Shown here: piece by piece, positions 56,401 to 64,000 of the stretch
Layout of the letters: every line of letters starts with the position of its first letter
Position numbering within the stretch: position 1 is the stretch's first letter
Assembly: GCA_021399445.1 (NCBI GenBank)
Contig: JAJTUQ010000004.1
Span: forward strand, 6,076,001 to 6,140,000
DNA from: Xylogone sp. PMI_703
Taxonomy: Eukaryota; Ascomycota; Leotiomycetes
Reading direction: 5' to 3'
DNA: 64,000 bases
The notes under the pieces: generated by a model
Seen by the model: only the letters and a program-made list of their open reading frames with translations
Databases searched by the model: none
Told to the model about the DNA's origin: nothing
Position numbers and translations under genes: made by a program

Positions 56401-56646
56401 AAAGAGCCCTACGTCAACTGATGTTAAAGCTTACTGCGTAAGACACTACTCTTTTCTTTTATTCGTTTTCTCTCCGCTAGTTATGATGTATATATAGAGT
56501 TACGATTGCTAACGTGAAAATAATGCATCTAGTGCCAGTGCGGAGAAGGACCCGTGAATCTGTTGATCAACAACGCCTGCCCGGGGTGTAATATCCGGTT
56601 CTGCCCGGATTGCGAGATAGAGAATGGCTCGATTGTTAATGATTGA
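53452..56646 (+). CDS. Large C2H2 zinc-finger transcription factor
   Basis: Exons 53452..53514, 53599..54359, 54453..54719, 54801..55676, 55759..56437 and 56533..56646; introns 81-95 nt, all in phase; 919 aa. The N-terminal 200 residues are Pro/Gln/Ser-rich. Fingers: CPFCEKPVRTKSELKKHELRH (split by intron 2), CQHPSCTWSQGFSTPNDLERH, CPIPGCKSKNKSWPRSDNF followed by KNHLKRLH, then after a 270-residue acidic Ser-rich spacer CRICGKYQGRPSELRKHMQRH (split by intron 4), CTFRDCSREFGSKNDWKRH and a wider CDEQRPEGGDC..HLKTAH. A basic nuclear signal PSKKRKSP precedes a C-terminal CQCGEGP..CPGC..CPDC zinc-like end encoded by the last exon. Likely nuclear; targets unknown. Confidence 0.93.
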
Positions 56647-58287
56647 TGAGTGATGAGCGATGATTTGTGTTATTCTGAATGTTGAATCTAGTATTAGTTT
56701 ATTTATTTTTCCTGTCTTCTGTACTCTTGTTTCCTTATGTACCAGGGGGGTGGTATATTGTATTTTGTATTTCTGTTAAGTCCGTGTATCTTTGTTACTG
56801 TAGATGTAATATCTATTTCTAACAGGTTTCTTTATGAGTAATGAAGTGTTTGCTTGAATTGTTTAATTACAAGGTTGTTCAATACGTTTCGTCTTGTCTT
56901 GGAAAGGATCTTGCGCTCTATCGGGATGCTTAGTTGTTTAAGTTTAAGTGATACAGTAGGGGTATGATGCAAGGAAGTATAGGTAGCTAATATTATGATA
57001 CGCAAATAACAAAGCTTGTATTCTATTGGACAGCAGTAGAGCATGTGTGGTCCAACTTTAAAAGCTTTAATCTATTCGGGCTACAGTTGTGATTTGTAGC
57101 TCATTATACCGTACGTGTGAAGCTTATATTATTAATAATTCCTAGATTACAGGAACTCTTAACTCTCAACTCTCTTATCTCCTCGTCTTCTCCCCGACCA
57201 ATCGCACCAGAGAAGATGCAAGTTACCAATCGATTAAACCTAATTCGACCGCTCCCTTCCTGGGCCCTGGCTTCCTATCCCGCAGCTATCATCAACTATC
57301 GACAAGACCCAGCAACTCATCAACCCATCAACCCAGCTAGCACGCATCAGGCAGGTGGAGAGAATGTTCGACGGTAGCCACACGTTCCCTCGCCACACGT
57401 GGGTGCAGCGCAAAGAAGGCGTGGAAGGGCAAGAAAGCCGCACCCTAAAGCACCTAAGAGCACCTAAAGGCCCCTAAAGCCACCTAAAGCACCTCGGTCC
57501 CCGCCTTCGCGTGTTCCTCTCCGGGGCTGCCATCAGTGCCCCTGGCTGGGCGTGCTCAGGGCAGCCGCTCTGGTTGGTCGCGCTGTCCACTTGCCGCGTC
57601 AAGCAACCTGGGATTCTAGCACCCAGCAAAAGCCGCTCTGCTCTGAGCCATTCATTCGCGCACATTGTCTGCTGCTCTCTACTAAGACCTCTACTGTGTA
57701 CCAAGCTTTGCCCTTATTAGAGTACCTTGTTGCTACCAACCAGGGCTGGGTCGAGCGCATGGCAAAAGCTAAGCTAAGCCATGGATGAATTAATTGCAAT
57801 GCATTCTGTGCCTGGACCAGAACATCCATCCCAGCCCACTATTGCCTCTCCAGCCTCTGTACAACGCAACTCGCCGCCTATCATCCTATTATCAAGGGGC
57901 GTTGCTCCCCATGCTGGTTGCTTCTGGGTCCAGGGCTTGCACGGGCTGCACGGCTCGGGTCTTGGTCTTGGTCTTTGGAGCTTGGTGTTGTCGATAGCCC
58001 TTGCTCGTCCTTTTGCTTCCTCTCGCTCTGCCACTACTGTCTTCTTCTCTCCGCTCCCTCCGGCTCTCTCGCTCTATCCTTTCTCTTTTTCTTCTTTCTT
58101 TCTTTCTTACTCACTAGTGACTCCTGGTGATTGATTGGGGTTTCATTCCACTCGCTTCACCATCAATCAGGGTTTTCCTTGGGCCATGGGAGTTTGAATT
58201 TTCAATTGTCTCGAGAAGGGCTGCTTCAAGCGAGAAGAGAACAACCCACCTCCCGCTAAACCAGACTTCGCTCCTCAGCCCCTCAAG
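56647..58287. other. Intergenic region upstream of the multicopper oxidase
   Basis: AT-rich to 57120, then GC-richer and without a convincing gene. Contains the 10-bp tandem repeat at 57441-57490 and a pyrimidine tract (CT runs, 58020-58115) next to the start, as in leaders of well-expressed fungal genes. Confidence 0.4.
57441..57490 (+). repeat. Five-copy 10-bp tandem repeat (CACCTAAAGX)
   Basis: Units CACCCTAAAG, CACCTAAGAG, CACCTAAAGG, CCCCTAAAGC, CACCTAAAGC. One unit contains CCCCT, the reverse of the stress element AGGGG. Confidence 0.7.
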
Positions 58288-60454
58288 ATGGAGGACAAAA
58301 AGTACGAGCGCGTGGCTGCACGAGACAGTCTCGACAGCCTGGACGGTGTCGAGATGCAGGAGCGAGATTCCTCGTCGGTGGAGGACGGCCAGAAAGACAA
58401 GCTGCTCCAGGGCGGCGGCAGCGACGACGAGGTTATGTACAAGGTGGAGTGGCACCTGCGCACTGGATGGGCCGTGGCAGGCTCAATTCTCGCCCTGGTC
58501 CTCGTCTTTGTTGCAATGGTGGTTTACACGAGCATCTTCATTGTCGGAGGCAACTCGCACGACCAGGACGCCGACGACCTCTACGATAACCAGCAAGTTA
58601 AGCATTTCCGGCGGCCCTCTAGCGATTACATTTTGGATCGGGCCTGGGATTTCAACGCCCCGCCGCAGGTCAGGACATATAACTGGAAGGTCATGGATAT
58701 TGTTGCCAACCCTGATGGAGTCTTCCGACCGATGCTGGCTATCAATGGGCAGTTTCCTGGTCCCATGATTGAATGCAATGAGGGAGATACACTGGTGATC
58801 GAGGTGGATAATCAGAGTGCCAATGCCACATCTATCCATTTTCACGGATTATTCCAAAACGGCACCAATTGGATGGATGGCACTACGGGTGTTACGCAGT
58901 GTCCAATTGCATCAAAACGCAAGTTCCGTTACGAGTTCAGGGTCTCGGGCCAATCTGGGACTTATTACTACCATGGACACCAGGGAGCACAGCTCTCGGA
59001 TGGTCTCTATGGCCCGCTGGTGATACACTCACGAGAAGAGAAGAAGCTGCAGCAAGTTCCATATGCCACGGATAGAGTCGTGATGCTGCAAGATTATTAC
59101 TACGATACCGGCGATAGCCTCTTAATAGAGACTCTAGAACCAGGCAGTGAAGTCTCTCCTATCCCAAACGGAGCTTTAATCAATGGTAAAAACCGTCGAG
59201 ATTGTTCAGGTATTTCTCATCGCATGTGTGACAACTCCACTGCAATTCTTCCCTGTCTTGATCTAGCCGCTGATGCCAACCATCGACTCCGCTTCGTCAA
59301 CGTAGCATCATTCGCATGGTTCCAGGTCTCTCTGGATGAGCATCAATTTGCAATCACAGAGGTGGATGGAACCGACGTTGTTCCGGTAAAGGACAAGAGG
59401 CTTATGATCAGCCCTGCTCAGCGTTATAGCATAGTCGTAAAGACCGACCAGACATCAACAGATGCTTTCTGGTTACGTGCGAGAATGGTCTCTCACTGCT
59501 GGTCGAATCCAGACCTCCCTGGTCCGGAGGCGGTTGAGGCCAAGGCTATTATCAAATACACCTCTGGTAAATCAAAGAGCAAGTCTTCTCCGTTAGTAAA
59601 ACAGCCGTCTTCCAGAAACTGGGAAGATGCGATGGAGGTCATGTGTAGGGACATGGATGCCACTCGCTTTATACCGGTTGTTCACGAACCGGCACCTCAA
59701 GTTGCCGACCACAGCTACTTCATTCGCTCCAACCTTGAGATTGGCGATTGGAGACTCGAGAGAGGCTTCTTCAACCAATCCACATTCCGAGCAAATTTGC
59801 AAAACCCAACCTTACATCGGACAGTTGAGGGCCTCAGCAATGGAAACGAGACCTTCCTCGGCATGCAAGCGTTTGACGGAGTGAACTCCGTCTCATACAA
59901 CGTATCAAATGACCTTGTCATTCAGCATTCTGGAATTAAAGTCGTAGATGTCATAGTCCAGAACTTTGACGAAGGTAAAGCTTCTGACCTTTCAACTAAT
60001 GATTCAAATGTGATCCGTTTTACTAATGACTGTTTATCTAGGCAACCACCCAATGCATCTCCACGGCCACAAATTCTGGGTCCTGGGCCAAGGCCACGGT
60101 CCCTTCCCCGGTTACTCGGCACTAGGCCTCAACCCGGAAGGCTCAGGTCCTCTTCCTGGCCACGAAGACCGCATGGTCAACCTGATACGACGTGATACCG
60201 CGACAGCCGAAGGATTCGGCTGGCTTGCGTTGCGATTCGTGGCCGACAACCCCGGTGTATGGGCTTTTCATTGCCATATGACGTGGCACTCTGAAGCCGG
60301 GCTGGTGATGCAGTTTTTAAGTCGTGTGGATGAGCTCTCAACTTGGAGTATCCCCGAGGAGAATGCTAAGCTCTGTGAGGTGGGTCTCGAAGAACTGGAA
60401 AAGGGCGCGGTGCCCAAAGATGAGATTTGGTATGGGTTCGGACATGATTCGTAA
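58288..60454 (+). CDS. Membrane-anchored multicopper oxidase
   Basis: Exons 58288..59974 and 60042..60454, intron 67 nt, 699 aa. An acidic cytosolic N-terminus of about 58 residues is followed by one TM segment (about 61-86, VAGSILALVLVFVAMVVY), so the three cupredoxin domains face outward as a type II protein. Copper motifs: SIHFHGLFQNGTNWMDG near 184, YYYHGHQGAQLSDGLYG near 229, NHPMHLHGHKFWV near 565 (formed across the intron) and HCHMTWHSEAGL near 639, where Leu occupies the T1 axial position. Several N-glycosylation sequons. Could oxidise phenols or Fe(II); Fet3-type ferroxidases are anchored at the C-terminus instead, so the substrate is open. Confidence 0.93.
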
Positions 60455-61188
60455 TGATGGGATATGATAGTCGATGAAGTATGATTGTACTGTGCGAGTC
60501 TGTGGCTCATAAAAAAAGAGTTACAGGAGCTGTGAGAATATATCGGTGGGTTACGTTTACCGCTGCTCCATATGCAGCGTTAAGCACGAACCCTGCGAAT
60601 AAATAAAGGCCCACCAAAATCTGCGGCTCGCGTTATGGCTGTGTAGATAGATTATCGGCGTTAAGGTCTGGATTGGAATGTTTTTGGATCTTTGAGCGTT
60701 AGAAAACAGGTATGGTCCTCTAGAGTTTATCAGGGGGTAGTTGTAGTATAAGGGTAAAAGAAATTAGATAGTTGAAGATCTATAAATATCTGAAGACTTG
60801 TAAGCAGGCTACTAAATGAAAGCTTCATTTTACAACAGATGGAAACAAGCGGGTGAAAAAATGAGAACTGAAGGTGCGGTTTCCTAGTGTTGTATATGGT
60901 AACTGCAAATTAGGCTAAGTTGGGCATTCCTAGTTAAGATATGATTTTTAAAGCTATCTAGCTCAGTTTTATCCTGGCCAATTTAGAGTTTAATATGTTT
61001 TATACAACCGGCTCAGATGTGATGCAGGGACTACTCTCTTTAGGTTACTGATTAGTACAAGCAGTCTAATGTGGATTTAAAGGAGACCCTCACGACTGCC
61101 GTACAATGATACATTCATTAACTTCAACGCTCTCTTATATACACAAAACCCCAAGTCATTCACTCTGAATTAGACAGCGCTAAACTAC
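60455..61188. other. Convergent 3' flanks
   Basis: AT-rich; no feature recognised between the oxidase and the acyl-CoA dehydrogenase. Confidence 0.3.
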
Positions 61189-62517
61189 TCAATAACTCCG
61201 CGGCAATTGAAGAGACTTCTCCGAAATATAGTTCAAGATCATCTCCCGGCTCACAGGCGCAATCCTCGGCACCAAGCACTCTCTAAAGTACCTCTCCACA
61301 TCATACTCTGCGGCATAGCCCATCCCCCCATGCGTCAAAACCGCTCTCTCACAAGCCGTGAACGCCGCTTCCGCAGCCAAGTACTTCGCACTATTACAAG
61401 CAACCCCCACGGCATCTTGCTTGACAGACTCATCCTTCTTGCTTGCATCGTACAGCCTAGCAGCATGGTACGTCGCTAACTTAGCCGCCTCAAGGCGCAT
61501 ATACGCATCCGCCAACGGATGAGCGATCCCCTGGTTCTGCCCAATCGGCCTCTGGAAGACGACTCTTTCTTTGGCGTAGTTGGCTGCTTTGGTCAGCGCT
61601 GCGTATCCTAGACCGAGAGCTTCGCCTGCAAGGAGACATCTCTCGGCGTTCATGCCGTGTAAGATGATTTTAAACCCCTGGTTCTCTTTTCCAATGAGTG
61701 TATCTCCGGGAATCTTGTAGTTGTCGAAGAAGACTTCGTTGGCGTCTACGGCTCGTCCTCCCATCTTCTTGATCTTGGCTATGTCGAGGCCAGGTTTGCT
61801 CCGGTCTAGATCAATGCAGAAGAGTGATAGTCCCTCGCTGGGCTTCTTCACCTCTTCCACAGGGGTGGTGCGAGCAAGGAGGATCATCTTGGAAGCGACT
61901 TGAGCGCAGGTGATCCAGATCTTCTGGCCCGAGATGCTGTAGCTGCCATCACTCTGCTTCTTAGCTATAGTCTTCAACCGCAGGGTGTCGAGTCCGGTAT
62001 TCGGTTCCGTGACTCCAAAGCAGGTCCTCCACTTCCCTGAGATGATATTGGGGATGGTACTTTCCAGCTGCTCCTTGGTCCCGAATTTAGCAAGCGGCTG
62101 CGTTGCGTAGACGTTGGCATGTATGGCCTGCGCACCAGCCATTCCGGCCCCGGATTCCGTGATGGTCTGCATCATCATGACCGCTTCGGAAATCCCGAGT
62201 CCAGCTCCTCCCAGGGACTCGGGAAGCGCGATACCAAGCCATCCGTCCTTGGCCATCACGGCGTGGAAGTCCTTGGGGTCCTCTTCGTTCTGGTCGTGCT
62301 CTTGCCAGTAGGTGTTTGGGAACTGGGCACATAGGTTGCTGATGGCTTCTCGGACGGTTAGTTGGGTGTCTGTGAAGCCGCTCATCTCCATCAGCGACTG
62401 GTGAGGCCGGGACGTTGAAAACGCATAGCTACTGATTTTGGGGCTTCTGCGTAAACGGCTACTGTGTATTAAATTGCGGTTTAGTCTCACGAGTGGTCGG
62501 ACGAGAGATTGGGACAT
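61189..62517 (-). CDS. Acyl-CoA dehydrogenase, mitochondrial
   Basis: Intronless, 442 aa. The first 40 residues are Arg/Ser-rich and almost free of acidic residues (RPLVRLNRNLIHSSRLRRS), a mitochondrial targeting sequence. Signature regions: GWLGIALPESLGGAGLGISE, CFGVTEPNTGLDTLRL, GQKIWITCAQ, FCIDLDRSKPGLDI, MGGRAVDANEVFFDNYKIPG, ANYAKERVVFQRPIGQNQGI, and the C-terminal THGGMGYAAEYDVERYFRE. FAD enzyme catalysing alpha,beta-dehydrogenation of acyl-CoA in fatty-acid or branched-chain amino-acid breakdown; chain specificity not assignable. Confidence 0.94.
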   Translation of the reverse strand: MSQSLVRPLVRLNRNLIHSSRLRRSPKISSYAFSTSRPHQSLMEMSGFTDTQLTVREAISNLCAQFPNTYWQEHDQNEEDPKDFHAVMAKDGWLGIALPESLGGAGLGISEAVMMMQTITESGAGMAGAQAIHANVYATQPLAKFGTKEQLESTIPNIISGKWRTCFGVTEPNTGLDTLRLKTIAKKQSDGSYSISGQKIWITCAQVASKMILLARTTPVEEVKKPSEGLSLFCIDLDRSKPGLDIAKIKKMGGRAVDANEVFFDNYKIPGDTLIGKENQGFKIILHGMNAERCLLAGEALGLGYAALTKAANYAKERVVFQRPIGQNQGIAHPLADAYMRLEAAKLATYHAARLYDASKKDESVKQDAVGVACNSAKYLAAEAAFTACERAVLTHGGMGYAAEYDVERYFRECLVPRIAPVSREMILNYISEKSLQLPRSY

Positions 62518-62984
62518 AGTGAACTCGATTTGCGCACTTTTTTACAAGAAATTTATGAGCGTAAAAGAACTCTAAAGCAGAATTAATACTGGATATCGGG
62601 ACAGTTGATCCTCGGTTCTTAGAGCATTGCTGCTATTCCCGTACTCGAGTAGCATGTCAAAAGTGGTGTCGGTTACTTACTTTTAGTAGCCGACGTTCGT
62701 GCAGACTCGGGTAAGTAACATGTGCTTGACATCGAAGTGGGTGACAACCGAGACAAGACAAAGCACCCAGAGACTGACTGCCTCTCTAATATATTTTTGA
62801 AAGTAAGTGATTTTATTATATATCATGTCTCTGAACATTTTAATCTACAACAAAGCTTTGTACCTGGTATAAAAATGCATTTCTCTCTTGCGAGTAACTT
62901 GTCCAAGTTTCATCTTACAGCACTTTGTTTATTAATATCACTGTCATTATCCTTCTTTCTCTTTCAACAGCCAGGATTAAACGC
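62518..62984. other. Intergenic region upstream of the acyl-CoA dehydrogenase
   Basis: No ORF recognised. CACTTTTGAC/GTCAAAAGTG-like and CCGACGTTCGTG sequences lie near 62655-62700. Confidence 0.3.
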
Positions 62985-63880
62985 TTAAGCACGAAGATAT
63001 TGGTGGAAGTAACTGGCTATGCGTCTCATAGTAGGTGTCACGTGCTGAGGCTTGTCATAAAGGTTGATGTGTGAAGCTCCCGGAATCCAAAACAGCTCCT
63101 TAGGCTCGCCAGCGCTAGGAAACACCTATTCTGCTATCCACTTCGTGTCCGCCATGTCTCCAACAATCATCAACATGGGCCTGGGAGAGAGATAGCACCA
63201 ATGCGGGTGAAACCGTCAAAACTAACCATCTTGTCAGCGCTATTCCACGGCATTATCTTGGACGAGCGAGGGTGGAATGCATAAAGCGTCATGCAGTACT
63301 CTTAGCCCTCATAGGTATATTGGCCAAGCGCGCACACGGCTGTCTCGTTGGATGAGAAGCGGGGGAAACTATCCATTTCGCGGCCCTGTGCTGTTGCAGT
63401 TTGTGCTCGGGCAGCATCATCGAGCATCGACTGTACCAGAGAAGGATCCTGCTGTCCGTTGTAGCCCTGCCGTAAGAAGGGGCTCATATCAATGGGGCTA
63501 ACGGCGGTAGTTGCCTTGATTCGGCGGTCTACTGCCGCCGTAACAGCGACGTATCCGCCAGATGCGCAGATACTTAACAATCTTATGCGGTTGGAGTCGA
63601 CCTGGGGGTAAATGCTTAAAAATGAAATGGCGTTCATGATATCCTCAATTCGCTGAGCTGAATCCTCGAGCCCCTGCGGTGATCCTTCGCTCTCTCCGGC
63701 GTAGGCGCTGTCCCAGGCAAAGGTGATGAAGCTCTCAGTCTTGAGGCGGTTTGCGTAGAGCCCGGCCGTCTGCTCCTTCACCACAGCTGCGAGATGGCTG
63801 ATGGCAATGGCTGGGAGACGTCCCTCAGTTATATTGTCAGGCTCAAGAATTTCGAATTTTCGCGGATATAGTGAGTCCAC
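62985..63880 (-). pseudogene. Decayed alpha/beta hydrolase (YcjY/dienelactone-hydrolase-like)
   Basis: The frame 63880..63302 gives family sequence: VVKEQTAGLYANRL, FAWDSAYAGESEG, DSNRIRLLSICASGGYVAVT with Cys in the nucleophile elbow, and RIKATTAVSPIDM. It stops at TAA 63304-63302, yet the same frame goes on coding-like (MPWNSADKMVSFDGF). Near 63180 the frame shifts, then LMIVGDMADTKWIAE meets a TAG at 63128-63126 and the following PKELFWIPGASHINLYDKP and the end to TAA at 62985 are again family-like. No ATG-led N-terminus is intact; upstream sequence to the window edge has further stops. Splicing does not easily explain the stops. Confidence 0.8.
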
Positions 63881-64000
63881 ATTCCACCAAGCTCATGGAG
63901 AGCAACGTATTTCATAACAGATTGTAGTTTATTATAATACAAAGGGCGAATAACCTCTGGCGTGGGATTGTCAAGGTTTGAGCCATTAAGTTCTTCTAAC

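Noticed and set aside
1..64000. Biosynthetic gene cluster around the P450, MFS and oxidases
   Set aside because: No polyketide synthase, NRPS, terpene or prenyl-transferase gene is present; the candidates are separated by primary-metabolism genes.

Overview
The window is nuclear DNA of a filamentous ascomycete, most likely a Eurotiomycete of the Aspergillus/Penicillium/Talaromyces type. The evidence is many short spliceosomal introns (about 48-125 nt, GTAAGT/GTATGT donors, CTAAC/CTGAC branch points), two Zn(II)2Cys6 regulators, a fungal DUF2434 membrane protein, a yeast-type 469-aa phosphoglycerate dehydrogenase, and degenerate Tc1/mariner DNA with derived MITEs. Gene models were rebuilt by joining open frames at splice sites whose phases agree and whose joined protein reads through family motifs. 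Exon coordinates are given in each entry.

Layout. 1-9.5 kb: tandem-FolB protein (cut by the window edge), seven-TM DUF2434 protein, J-domain-like protein without HPD, Zn(II)2Cys6 regulator. 9.5-12.9 kb: a perfect 43-bp hairpin just upstream of that regulator, ribose-5-phosphate isomerase, a TA-flanked MITE. 12.9-18.5 kb: candidate aromatic-ring catabolic cluster of cytochrome P450, maleylacetate-reductase-like Fe-ADH and hydroxyquinol/catechol 1,2-dioxygenase. 18.9-20.2 kb: a dead Tc1/mariner element; solo 215-217 bp relatives lie at 16.4 and 24.6 kb. 20.5-24.5 kb: ubiquitin C-terminal hydrolase, pyridoxamine-phosphate oxidase, Ldh2-type dehydrogenase. 25.8-38.6 kb: dense primary metabolism, namely argininosuccinate synthase (11 exons, two of 8 and 10 nt), O-fucosyltransferase-like membrane protein, phosphoglycerate dehydrogenase (one GC-AG intron), phosphomevalonate kinase, amino-acid/amine oxidase, proline dehydrogenase. 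39.5-43.3 kb: second Zn(II)2Cys6 regulator and an esterase-713-like hydrolase. 43.3-47 kb: gene-poor, with one decayed gene. 47-50.6 kb: divergent MFS exporter and quinone oxidoreductase. 53.4-62.5 kb: large C2H2 regulator, membrane-anchored multicopper oxidase, mitochondrial acyl-CoA dehydrogenase. 63-64 kb: a decayed alpha/beta hydrolase.

Functional links. The P450 and the maleylacetate-reductase-like gene diverge from one 535-bp promoter containing a CGG-N3-CCG palindrome, with the ring-cleavage dioxygenase next door. Together they could hydroxylate, cleave and reduce a phenolic to 3-oxoadipate (inference). Gcn4/CpcA-type sites lie before the arginine and serine genes. The oxidase and proline dehydrogenase are tail to tail and may reflect amino-acid catabolism. 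I found no convincing tRNA, rRNA or CRISPR. No wholly new system stands out. The most unusual DNA-level signals are the 43-bp hairpin, the direct-repeat architecture of the transposon that can explain its MITEs, and the nested 66-bp insertion.
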